Of a stretch of 64,000 nucleotides of DNA, positions 25,293 to 33,441 are shown in pieces (position 1 is the first letter of the stretch; the number at the start of each line of letters is the position of its first letter). This DNA is from Clostridiales bacterium (GTDB lineage Bacteria > Bacillota > Clostridia > Saccharofermentanales > Saccharofermentanaceae), in NCBI GenBank assembly GCA_017551625.1, contig JAFZLF010000018.1:1-64000 (forward strand). The letters are read 5' to 3'. Under the pieces are notes generated by a model. That model searched no databases. It saw only the letters and a list, made by a program, of their open reading frames with translations, and was not told the DNA's origin. A program made the translations under genes and the position numbers.

Positions 25293-26141
25293 ATGATACG
25301 TTCAAGAACATGTCCAAATTGTGGTGCTCAGTATGACGTGAGAAATGGTTATTATCACTGTCCGTACTGCAATTCCACATTCGATATCCTTCCAGACGAG
25401 TCAGAAGTGGTTCGTCACACACCGACTTTCGAAACAAGAGAGAATAGTCCGGCAAGTCTCCCTTCTGTACCAAGTCAGGCTAATATTCCCAGCCATTCGC
25501 TTAATGACGGCTTCTCTTTCGCCGCTATCGCTTGTGGTGTTATCGCCGTCATAGTGATCATATCCATCTTCAACTTGGGAAAGAAAAAGGATTCCTGGAC
25601 TCTGTCGGATAATGCGAATCGCAACGGGAACACAGAGAATACAATCAGTAATGGCAGTTCATCGCACAAGCCGAGTGATACGAATGCTGCACAGCCTACC
25701 GTTCCTGATCACGTCTATTTGACATCCATCGAACCGTATACATATTCAACGAATTCATTTCCTTTCTACGAGTTGTGTGACGGATCTAAGGACATATTTG
25801 GAAATGCTTACAGCACAGGAATACGCGCGAATAAAGGAGAAGCCTCTGTTTCTTACCGTCTGGATTCCGCGTATCGTTTCTTTACATTCACTCTCGCGGT
25901 TGATGAATACGAAAAAAGCAACAAGGATGTTGAAGGGAGTGTACGAGTATACGCAGATGGAGTCATTATCTTCGAACGTGTCGGGATCACTTCAGATTTT
26001 GAAACAGAAAGTGTTTCTCTAGATGTTTCAGGCACTAAAGACCTGACTATTGAGCTTTACGGAGACTATGTAACCGAGGCATCCATTACAGGATTTCGTA
26101 CACTCTATCCGATGATCTGTGATCCGATTCTTTACCGGTAA
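25293..26141 (+). CDS. Zinc-ribbon membrane protein with external NPCBM-like domain
   Basis: 282 residues from the ATG at 25293 (GAGGAGG upstream; an earlier in-frame ATG at 25206 is unlikely). Residues 6-27 are a zinc ribbon (CPNCGAQY ... HCPYCNSTF), expected in the cytosol. One transmembrane helix lies near 72-90 (AAIACGVIAVIVIISIF). Outside the cell a Ser/Asn-rich linker leads to a jelly-roll-like domain from about 145 with GNAYSTGIRAN, VSYRLDSAYRFFTF and LTIELYGD, the pattern of NPCBM/NEW2 carbohydrate-binding modules. This joins a cytosolic metal-binding head to a possible sugar-binding sensor. No enzyme motif is seen. Confidence 0.7.
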   Translation: MIRSRTCPNCGAQYDVRNGYYHCPYCNSTFDILPDESEVVRHTPTFETRENSPASLPSVPSQANIPSHSLNDGFSFAAIACGVIAVIVIISIFNLGKKKDSWTLSDNANRNGNTENTISNGSSSHKPSDTNAAQPTVPDHVYLTSIEPYTYSTNSFPFYELCDGSKDIFGNAYSTGIRANKGEASVSYRLDSAYRFFTFTLAVDEYEKSNKDVEGSVRVYADGVIIFERVGITSDFETESVSLDVSGTKDLTIELYGDYVTEASITGFRTLYPMICDPILYR

Positions 26142-26174
26142 TCGATTAGCATTAAGATGAGGGAGGACATAAAA

Positions 26175-27224
26175 ATGGAAAAGACCAAGAAAAAATTTAA
26201 TTCTTTGTACATCTACATCAGTCTTATCATCCATACCTTCTGGGTCATAACTTTCTGGATATGGTACAGAATCATTCTGTTCAGATGTCTTCCACATCAC
26301 TCACTGCATGAATCGAAGTGCATCCTGATTGGATTGGTTATATGCACTTCTATCATTGGAATGACAATTGATGTGACATACAAAAAAGATGGATATTTCC
26401 CGTTTTTAAACCCTATCATCGGATTTGGTATGTATGCTTCGATGTCATATATGTTCTTGCATAGTCGTCTGGTAATCATTTCTTTAATAACTTGCTGTAT
26501 CATTTCCATTGCGAGTACGCTTCTTTTGTTCATCCGCAACCATAGAGGCAGACACGGTACAGCTTTATCTACAAAAAAACGAATACATCTAGTTCTGATC
26601 AGAAGCAAGTCAATTGGGGCTCTTGGTTTCGTATTCATTATGGTATTCATAAGTTTACCTATCATTTTCCACGGTTATCTGATCAAGGCATCCGTCTCGC
26701 CAGCTAAACTATCGGATACAGGTGTATGGACGCTGCAGAACCAGAAAGAATCTCTCTTACTTCTAGATGAGGACTCGTGGAAGGAGTTATCGATCACAAG
26801 GAGACTTAACATTTGTCAGATCATTGCAAATATCGAGACACAACGTTTAGGACTACATCACGAATTAAATGTTGTTGTCTCCGACATCAAAAGTGATGCT
26901 TTTGCCTACTATGACGAAAGCCAACATATGATCGTCATCGATTTAGAATGCTTAACTTACAGTTGTGCGGCCGAAACATGTAATACAGTTACGCATGAGT
27001 CTTTTCACGCCATGCAAAAGCAATTAGTCAATGAATATAGCGGAAATGAATCCAAGGAAATCGATACCGCACTTACAACGTACAAACACGAATTTGAAAA
27101 CTATATAAATCCTGAAACAGATAAGTTAGGCTACTACACCCAAACATGCGAAATATCGGCCAGAGAATATGCCAGATTAGAAACATCGATGATTCTGAGC
27201 CAGATTGAATCGTCAGAAGAATAG
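26175..27224 (+). CDS. Membrane protein with metallopeptidase-like HESFH motif
   Basis: 349 residues from the ATG at 26175, with GGGAGG upstream. Five or so membrane helices occupy residues 12-170 (for example LIIHTFWVITFWIWYRIILF). The C-terminal part is soluble and has THESFHAMQKQL near residue 272-283, a zinc-metallopeptidase HExxH motif, preceded by a strand with MIVIDLECL and followed by ISAREYARLE, which may give the third ligand Glu. It follows the NPCBM-type gene by 33 bases and is likely cotranscribed. Substrate unknown; with the transglutaminase-like and carbohydrate-binding neighbours a role in cell-envelope remodelling or signalling is possible. Confidence 0.6.
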   Translation: MEKTKKKFNSLYIYISLIIHTFWVITFWIWYRIILFRCLPHHSLHESKCILIGLVICTSIIGMTIDVTYKKDGYFPFLNPIIGFGMYASMSYMFLHSRLVIISLITCCIISIASTLLLFIRNHRGRHGTALSTKKRIHLVLIRSKSIGALGFVFIMVFISLPIIFHGYLIKASVSPAKLSDTGVWTLQNQKESLLLLDEDSWKELSITRRLNICQIIANIETQRLGLHHELNVVVSDIKSDAFAYYDESQHMIVIDLECLTYSCAAETCNTVTHESFHAMQKQLVNEYSGNESKEIDTALTTYKHEFENYINPETDKLGYYTQTCEISAREYARLETSMILSQIESSEE

Positions 27225-27305
27225 ACAAGGGGATATCCACATGAAAGATAGTGTATACTGATATTATGCCCTGAATAATCGATGAAGAATTGACGAGTTA
27301 ACTAT

Positions 27306-28180
27306 ATGGAACAATCAGCAGACCTGCTCTCAAAGAAAACCCAAATCAAGTCTGCGGATATGACGCAAGTATCTGCAAGAAGAGAAAGACTCAGAGAAAA
27401 GCCAGAATTAAGGTATCTATTCTTCGAGTTAACAGATCAATGCAATCTCGGTTGCCTCCACTGCGGTAGTACCTGCACTAGTACAAATCATCGGTACCTA
27501 GACAAGGGCTTAATTTGCCGGACACTACGTGAAGTCAATGAAGATTTTCCTCGTAACTCCGTCATGATCTGCCTTACTGGTGGAGAGCCTCTTCTTCATC
27601 CGGATATCTTCCCTATTATCGAAGAAATAGTACGCCTGGGTTTTCCCTGGGGAATCACAACAAACGCAACTCTCGTCGATTTACCCACTGCACAGAGATT
27701 AAAACAATATGCACTTCACTCCGTAACAGTAAGCTTGGATGGTCTTAGAAAATCACACGAGTGGCTACGGAATAGTCAAGGCTGCTATCAGAAAACAATA
27801 GATGCCATCAAGTTATTCAAACAGGTGGGAATACCAGTACAGGTTACTTCGGTAATACATAGAAAGAACATAAACGAGCTGGAAGAACTATATACTCTCA
27901 TGACGGATCTGGGTGTCTCATCCTGGCGCGTCGTGAATATTGAACCTATAGGTCGTGCTTTGCACAATAAGGATCTGCTCTTAACTAAAGATGAATTCAT
28001 TCATTTGCTCTCATTCATCCGCGAGAAGAGGTTCTCAAGGCAAACGCCTATGGAAGTATGTTTCGGCTGTTCGCACTATCTCTCCTTTGATTTTGAACAC
28101 GAGCTGCGAGATAATTACTTCCTTTGCGGTGCCGGAATCTTAGTTGGCGGAATCCTTTGCAATGGAGATATTGTTTCTAC
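27306..28180 (+). pseudogene. Radical SAM/SPASM protein gene cut at its 3' end
   Basis: The first 290 codons are a normal radical SAM protein: CNLGCLHC near residue 46-53 binds the 4Fe-4S cluster, MICLTGGEPLLHPDIF near 88-103 follows, and the start of the C-terminal SPASM part is present (FLCGAGI ... CNGDIVST). After about 28180 the similarity stops: the frame continues open to 29162, but that part is the antisense of a membrane-protein fragment and of the ClpC-FtsH gene. The remaining SPASM cysteines are therefore missing. Intact relatives modify peptides or carry out RiPP and cofactor maturation. I read it as a gene truncated by a recombination junction; a shortened functional product is not excluded. 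Confidence 0.65.
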
Positions 28181-28424
28181 CTACGATATACGCCGCAATC
28201 CATATTGCTTCGAGTATATACGGAACAGATTTCACGATCTTCATCGACGCAATCATCAGTACACACAGCGCCACCTCCGCAGCAAGCATAACTCCCGCGG
28301 CCTTATCGACCCAACCATTGCCAAAGATATAGAAACGCAGCAACCGACAGAGCTCGATCCCGCCAAATGTCAGGAATCCCGCGATTGCCGCAAACAACAG
28401 GATCTTCTCTTCTATATTCTTCAT
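28181..28424 (-). pseudogene. Truncated membrane-protein gene, paralogue of the gene at 15454-16293
   Basis: From the ATG at 28424 the frame encodes three hydrophobic helices (LLFAAIAGFLTFGGIELCRL; VMLAAEVALCVLMIASM; ILEAIWIAAYIVG) that match the first 90 residues of the membrane protein at 15454-16293. The similarity ends at about 28180, and the frame stops at 28140 after some 14 unrelated residues read through the radical SAM fragment. It lies 18 bases downstream of the ClpC-FtsH gene on the same strand. So two broken genes meet tail to tail at one point. Confidence 0.65.
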
Positions 28425-28442
28425 AAAACTCACAACAGTGTT

Positions 28443-31400
28443 CTATTCCGGCTTCTCTTCCATCCCGAAGATCTCGAGGATCTTTTCTTCAGTGGCCTGG
28501 TTGTTCTTCATGAGGTAATCCGCGAGTTTCTTGATCTTCGCCTTACCTTCGTGTACGAGTTTCTGTGTCTCGCCCATCTCGGAAAGGAGGATCTCGTTGG
28601 CCTGGTTCAGGCGTCTGTCGCCGGATTCGGAGCCGATGAGATCGTCGAAATCCACACTCGTCAGGTTTCCGTCGACCATACCATAGGTGCAGATGATCCT
28701 CATAGCGATACTCGTTGCCTGACGGATATCTCCGGATACACCTGTGTTAATGCCCTTATCACCGAAGAACTCGACCTCAGCGGCACGTCCGGCCAATGCA
28801 CAGCGGATCTTCCAGATGAGCTGTTCCTTCGTATAGGAAGGTGTTTTTTCCGAGTTTTCATGTTGCATGTAGCCGCCGAAATCACCGCGGGATACGATGG
28901 TGACAAAGCTTGGTTTCTCTCCGGAAAGTGCACAGACATAGGCATGTCCGGACTCGTGGATCGCTACAGAGCGGGTATATTCTTCGTTGTTTTCTCTCTT
29001 CTCGCCGTACATGAACTCTTCATACGCATTGAGAAGGGTGTTGTCATCGAGCTTGATACCTGCCATATTTGCTTTACGGACGGCAAGTCCGAAAATGGCC
29101 TTAAGATTGGCGAGGCTCTCACCCGGGGTTCTCTTCGCAAGATTACTAACTGCCTCGTTTGAGACCACGTGATCCTTCACCTTTCCGAGGAGAATGTTGA
29201 TGTACTTCTTTCTCTCTTCCTCAACCGGGAGATCTACGAGAATGTGGTTATCGAAACGACGCCAGAGCGCGCGGTCAAGTTCTTTTCCTACAGAACCGGC
29301 CTGGCCGTAGTTCGTCGCCGCGATGACGAATACCGGCTTGGCAGGGTTAAATACGAAACCTTCCATCTCTGTAAGGAGAGCATTCAGCATCGACTCGGTG
29401 TGTGCCGTCGAACTGTCACCGGTCCTCTGCTTACCGATCGCATCGATCTCGTCGATGAAGATGATACTCGGCGCAAACTTCTTTGCGACAGAGAAGATCT
29501 GGCGGATCTTGCGCTCACTCTCACCTACGTACTTGTCCATGAATTCGGTGGCAGATGTGGCAAAGAATGTCACGTCACTCTCACCGGCCATGGCACGTGC
29601 AAGCATAGTCTTACCGGTTCCAGGCGGGCCGTAAAGGAGGATGCCCATCGCCGGTTTCTCGCCACGTGCCATATGTTTCTTCGGATTCTTCAGATAATCC
29701 ACGAAGTAGGACAATTCGTCGATGGCATTCTGCGCGCCAATCACATCCGAGAACTTCTCCTTCGGTCTTTGTTCGTCCGACAGGAGGAGATTGCCCTCGC
29801 CGGCGTCAGCTGCGATGCTGATCTTAAAGTCATAGAAAACGATGTTACCCACACCCTTCGAGATCTTCTGTGCCGTATTGTACGAGAGGACACGGCCGCG
29901 GCTGGAGAGTTCGTTTGCTCTGGCCTGCAGATAGACCATATCAGCGATCTGCGCGAGCTGGTCGGCCATCTCGAGGTCATTTTTCCAGTGGATAAAGGCA
30001 CGTGCGCCACGTTCGATGAAGTTGATCATATCTCCATCCCAGATCTCTTCCTTATGAACCAGATAGATCGGGAGATTCGGCATCTTCTCGGAAAGAAGAT
30101 CGAATGCGCGGACAGATTCACTCTTAATATCGTCGAGGCTCAGATAGCCCTTCTTGTTATCGGACTTGGCATACTGGATGTGGATCAGGACATAAGAGAT
30201 ATCCTTTGTCGCGATCGTCTCGAGAGCATGTTCGCAGTCAGAGAACTCGATCTTACACTTCGGGCTTAACGGAACATCCTTAAAGTCTGCGGGATCGCCG
30301 ATGTAGAGAACAGTTGTGATCTCCTTATTCTCGAAGAGATAGCGAACTTCTTCACTAGCATCGTCAAGATCCAAAGTGAAGCTGAAAGACTTGATTTTCT
30401 TGAAAGTCTCCGGGGATCGTACTGCAAATCGAGAGAACTCATGTATCTCATTTCTCAGGAGAAGTTCACTTTGCGCGGTTGCTTTGCGCGCATCCGAGCG
30501 GGCACTCTGGGACAGGATGATCATGGGCGCGACTCTCGGGTCAAAGGTGACATCGAAATTGTAGGTATTCTTAAAAAGAGCCGCATCCTTCTTCAATTTC
30601 TCATTGATGATGTCGACCAGGATATGTACGGACAGTCTGTTGAACATGATGACATTTCCGGAGAAAAGTCGGGAACAGATAGCCGGCGACAGGATTTCTT
30701 CGTCGATGATCTCCTTCTGGATGATCGACGGGTGAAGTGTAGAGAGATTCTCACGGTCATTGTCTTCGTAGAGTCTCCTTCCGGCATTACTCGTGAAGAT
30801 GAGGATCGTATCCTTGAAGGATACGGATTTCCCGGTGCTCTTGTCCTCGATCTTTCCATCGTCGAGGATCTGAAGGAACATGGTGATGATATCAGAGTTT
30901 GCCTTCTCGATTTCATCAAAAAGAATGATCGAGCTCGGGTTCTTCCTGACATATGATGTCAGCGCGCCTTCTCCGGTTCCCTGATAGTTCTTCGGGATAC
31001 CGATCAGCGTATCCAGGGAGTCGTGCTGGCAATACTGCCCCATATTAAAGCGGCGGAACGGTACGTCGAGGATCTCCACGGCCGTTTCTGCCAGATATGT
31101 CTTTCCGACGCCTGAAGGCCCCACGAAGAAGAATGTGGACTTCGGTCCTTTTTTCTCTTCGTCTTCCCGACGAAAGAGACGGCTCTGGAAATACCCCTGT
31201 GCAAAGAGACGGATCGCCTCGTCCTGTCCGAACACCTTCACTTTCAGGCGTTCGTAGAGGCGGTTTGCTTCGAGTGTGAGCTTGTCGAGACTAATGATCT
31301 CGGAGAGAACGGAGGTCGCCTTCTCCTCTGCCTTTGCCTCGCTCTTCCCCTCGGACTTTTTATCCGAAGAGTCTTTCTCTTCTTTCTTGCCTTCGGATCT

Positions 31401-31934
31401 GTTCTCGGACTTTCCCTTCTCGGCCTCCTCAGAGCCCTTCTTTTCTTCTGGCTTATTCTCTTTCGTCGATTCCGGCTCTTTTTCCGGTTCGGGTCGCTTC
31501 GGGACGGTCTCGAGATAATTCAGGACGTCGTCGAGGTCTTTCCCTTCTTTCGCGTTTGCAAGGCCGGGAACATCTCCTTCGAGAAGGTCTTTAAGGATCT
31601 GCGCAGCAGGTTCTTTTACCGATGGTCGGCTGTTCTTGGTAAGCACTTCCTGAAGTTTCTTGCCATCCGACGACGGAATCTCCTTGCCCCGAAGGAACGG
31701 CATGGCGGCCTTCAGGAGTTTGACGTCGATTCCGTTGTCCTTGAAGATCTGAACGATCTTCTCGAGTTCTTTTTGATCGTCTTCGTCGGAGAACATGGCA
31801 TGTAATACCATCTCGTCCATCGAAGCAAGTTTCGCATAACCGCAAATAACTTCCAGCACAGATCTTTCCTGATCTTTGCCGAAAGCGTCTGCGGTCAGCT
31901 TCTCAACATACGTATAGATATTATTATCTGGCAT
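28443..31934 (-). CDS. ClpC-type AAA+ / receiver-like / FtsH protease fusion protein
   Basis: 1,163 residues from the ATG at 31934 (TTG at 31943 is an alternative). Order: helical N-terminal domain (1-130); Lys/Glu/Ser-rich linker (150-215); ClpC/ClpB second-type AAA+ module with Walker A VGPSGVGKT near 275 and Walker B ILFDEIEKA near 345; a receiver-like alpha/beta domain (about 530-660, ending GARAFIHW) in which I see no phospho-acceptor Asp; then an FtsH unit: Walker A YGPPGTGKT near 771, Walker B IIFIDEIDAIG near 830, zinc site HESGH near 992 and GDIRQAT for the third ligand. FtsH normally has two membrane helices; none are present here. The protein should be a cytosolic ATP-driven protease with two motors. 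It follows a YbjN-like gene. Confidence 0.85.
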   Translation of the reverse strand: MPDNNIYTYVEKLTADAFGKDQERSVLEVICGYAKLASMDEMVLHAMFSDEDDQKELEKIVQIFKDNGIDVKLLKAAMPFLRGKEIPSSDGKKLQEVLTKNSRPSVKEPAAQILKDLLEGDVPGLANAKEGKDLDDVLNYLETVPKRPEPEKEPESTKENKPEEKKGSEEAEKGKSENRSEGKKEEKDSSDKKSEGKSEAKAEEKATSVLSEIISLDKLTLEANRLYERLKVKVFGQDEAIRLFAQGYFQSRLFRREDEEKKGPKSTFFFVGPSGVGKTYLAETAVEILDVPFRRFNMGQYCQHDSLDTLIGIPKNYQGTGEGALTSYVRKNPSSIILFDEIEKANSDIITMFLQILDDGKIEDKSTGKSVSFKDTILIFTSNAGRRLYEDNDRENLSTLHPSIIQKEIIDEEILSPAICSRLFSGNVIMFNRLSVHILVDIINEKLKKDAALFKNTYNFDVTFDPRVAPMIILSQSARSDARKATAQSELLLRNEIHEFSRFAVRSPETFKKIKSFSFTLDLDDASEEVRYLFENKEITTVLYIGDPADFKDVPLSPKCKIEFSDCEHALETIATKDISYVLIHIQYAKSDNKKGYLSLDDIKSESVRAFDLLSEKMPNLPIYLVHKEEIWDGDMINFIERGARAFIHWKNDLEMADQLAQIADMVYLQARANELSSRGRVLSYNTAQKISKGVGNIVFYDFKISIAADAGEGNLLLSDEQRPKEKFSDVIGAQNAIDELSYFVDYLKNPKKHMARGEKPAMGILLYGPPGTGKTMLARAMAGESDVTFFATSATEFMDKYVGESERKIRQIFSVAKKFAPSIIFIDEIDAIGKQRTGDSSTAHTESMLNALLTEMEGFVFNPAKPVFVIAATNYGQAGSVGKELDRALWRRFDNHILVDLPVEEERKKYINILLGKVKDHVVSNEAVSNLAKRTPGESLANLKAIFGLAVRKANMAGIKLDDNTLLNAYEEFMYGEKRENNEEYTRSVAIHESGHAYVCALSGEKPSFVTIVSRGDFGGYMQHENSEKTPSYTKEQLIWKIRCALAGRAAEVEFFGDKGINTGVSGDIRQATSIAMRIICTYGMVDGNLTSVDFDDLIGSESGDRRLNQANEILLSEMGETQKLVHEGKAKIKKLADYLMKNNQATEEKILEIFGMEEKPE

Positions 31935-32007
31935 GAGAAACAAACCGTCCCTTCAGTATTCTTTTATCATTCGGGTGCTATCCCTCTTTCGGATCCGAAT
32001 CAATCAC

Positions 32008-32043
32008 GATATGCGCAAACCGTCTGTGCGATCTGCGCATATC
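32008..32043. repeat. Single 36-bp inverted-repeat unit
   Basis: GATATGCGCA (32008-32017), 16 bases, TGCGCATATC (32034-32043): perfect 10-bp arms and exactly 36 bp, the same geometry as the units in the arrays at 11.1, 38.7 and 59.6 kb but with its own arm sequence. With one mismatch the arms extend to 13 bp. It lies between the YbjN-like gene and the ClpC-FtsH gene. Confidence 0.8.
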
Positions 32044-32071
32044 ATGTCTTACGAATCCAAACATAGAAGAA

Positions 32072-32494
32072 TCAGGAGAAGATGCCCTTCATGATGTCTG
32101 CATATGCTTTGTCAATGATTCCGAGCATCTGCATGGAGCACTGCATAACTTCCTGAGCGCAACTGTCGATCTGGATAACCGCATCGTCTGCAGCCGTGAT
32201 CGTAAAGTCATTCTCATCTACGGTAAACTTAATCCAGCGGAATCTGTCATTAAGAGTATTTACGAGCTTATACATCGCATCTATCTTCTCTTCCGGGAAT
32301 TTAGCGATTTCAAACGCACGGATGGCTACGCCCTCTTCGTCATCGTCAAAGTGGATAATCAGACGCTGCGTTCCCGGACGATTATGCATCGAGAATCCGG
32401 TGAGGATGACTTCCTGGTTCTCGCCGGTAAGATCGTACTTGATCCCTTCCGAATCAAAGAAAGCCGCTGTTACTTTTGCTGCCATGTTTGCCAT
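32072..32494 (-). CDS. YbjN domain protein
   Basis: 140 residues, ATG after GGGAGGGTTTAGTT. Features of YbjN domains are visible: an early strand pair (KVTAAFFDSEGIKYDL), a second pair ending RLIIHFDDDEEGVAIRAFEI, and the helix-strand block KLVNTLNDRFRWIKFTVDE followed by FTITAADDAVIQID. YbjN proteins share the fold of type III secretion chaperones and bind partner proteins. It has its own promoter and is 137 bases upstream of the ClpC-FtsH fusion gene on the same strand; a 36-bp inverted repeat lies between. It could deliver substrates to, or regulate, that protease; this is inference from position. Confidence 0.65.
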   Translation of the reverse strand: MANMAAKVTAAFFDSEGIKYDLTGENQEVILTGFSMHNRPGTQRLIIHFDDDEEGVAIRAFEIAKFPEEKIDAMYKLVNTLNDRFRWIKFTVDENDFTITAADDAVIQIDSCAQEVMQCSMQMLGIIDKAYADIMKGIFS

Positions 32495-32533
32495 AACTAA
32501 ACCCTCCCAAAAGAAAATGTTAATATGAATTGA

Positions 32534-32562
32534 TTATACAACGTGTACATATCGAGCACAAG
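32534..32562 (-). promoter_or_regulatory. Promoter of the YbjN / ClpC-FtsH unit
   Basis: On the minus strand TTGTGC (32557-32562), 17 bases, TATAAT (32534-32539), about 40 bases before the YbjN start codon. A CAAGCGCTTG palindrome lies a little further upstream (near 32568-32577). Confidence 0.65.
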
Positions 32563-32619
32563 AATTCAAGCGCTTGTTGTTGATTGTGACTAGTAAATAA
32601 TCTGTGAACAAACGCTGTC

Positions 32620-32707
32620 TTGATTCTTCTTTTAACCGGCTATATAATGTGTGTACAATATGTGTGCACTTTTGATTCAAACACGCAAGTGCTGATATTT
32701 AGCACTT
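32620..32707 (+). promoter_or_regulatory. Promoter and candidate operator of vapBC
   Basis: TTGATT (32620-32625), 17 bases, TATAAT (32643-32648) form the promoter. Downstream AAGTGCT (32687-32693) and AGCACTT (32701-32707) make a perfect 7-7-7 inverted repeat, with another GCACTT half-site near 32667. VapB-type antitoxins bind such palindromes to repress their own operon. Confidence 0.65.
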
Positions 32708-32742
32708 TGTAACATTGTTATATTCATGAAAGGATGATCTTT

Positions 32743-32979
32743 ATGGTTCCGACTCGGGTTTTTAAGAACGGAAACAGTCAGGCGATCCGCATCCCTCAGG
32801 AGCTGCGGACAGATACACAGGACTACTACATCACAAAGGTCGGCAAGGTTTTTATCGCCTATCCGGCGGATGATCCGTGGGCTACGACACGAATGGCAAT
32901 CGGTGCTTTTGCCAAGGACTTTATGGCAGACCGTGAACAGCCACCCTGGGACGAGGTGCCATCAAGGAAGAAACTGTAA
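32743..32979 (+). CDS. vapB: VapB-type antitoxin
   Basis: 78 residues from the ATG at 32743, where AAAGGATGATCTTT precedes; an in-frame ATG at 32734 is less well placed. The N-terminal VPTRVFKNGNSQAIRIP is the AbrB/MazE-type swapped-hairpin DNA-binding domain of VapB. The C-terminal tail, rich in Trp and acidic residues, is the usual toxin-binding arm. Its stop overlaps the next start (TAATG). It should neutralise the PIN toxin and repress the operon through the palindrome at 32687-32707. Confidence 0.85.
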   Translation: MVPTRVFKNGNSQAIRIPQELRTDTQDYYITKVGKVFIAYPADDPWATTRMAIGAFAKDFMADREQPPWDEVPSRKKL

Positions 32980-33377
32980 TGTACCTTCTTGATACCAACA
33001 TCTGTATATCACTGATGAAGGATCAGTATCCGAAGCTGACATCCAAGGTCCTCTCTCTTGATCCTTCGCTGTTCTATATCTCTTCAGTCACTGTTTTTGA
33101 GCTTGAATATGGAGTGGCCAAAAGTAAGCAACAGGAAAAGAACAGCATGCATTTGAATATGTTTCTTTCTGCTTTCACGATCCTTCCGTTTGATTCGGAC
33201 GATGCAATTGTTGCCGGACGTATCCGTGCGGAGCTTGCCAAGAAAGGCACACCCATCGGGCCCTACGATCTTCAGATCGCGGCACAGGGTCTTTCCCGGA
33301 AGCTGATCGTTGTCACGCACAATTCGGACGAGTTCTCACGCGTTCTGGAACTGCAGGTCGAGGACTGGGTTTCATAG
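32979..33377 (+). CDS. vapC: VapC-type PIN ribonuclease toxin
   Basis: 132 residues. MYLLDTNICISLMK gives the first acid of the PIN site; SSVTVFELEYGVAKS near residue 36-50 the second; PYDLQIAAQGLSR near 98 and VTHNSDEF near 115 the remaining conserved residues. VapC toxins cut tRNA or rRNA at specific sites. The start overlaps the vapB stop by one base, as usual for this pair. It ends 64 bases before a convergent ATPase gene. Confidence 0.87.
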   Translation: MYLLDTNICISLMKDQYPKLTSKVLSLDPSLFYISSVTVFELEYGVAKSKQQEKNSMHLNMFLSAFTILPFDSDDAIVAGRIRAELAKKGTPIGPYDLQIAAQGLSRKLIVVTHNSDEFSRVLELQVEDWVS

Positions 33378-33441
33378 CATGTAGACAGTTTCTTCGCAAT
33401 CTGAATCTCGACGGAAGATCGAGTCGACGACCTTTTTGCTG

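Noticed and set aside
28181-29162. C-terminal 330 residues of the radical SAM reading frame
   Set aside because: This part is the antisense of the truncated membrane gene and of the FtsH half of the fusion gene; it contains no radical SAM or SPASM features.
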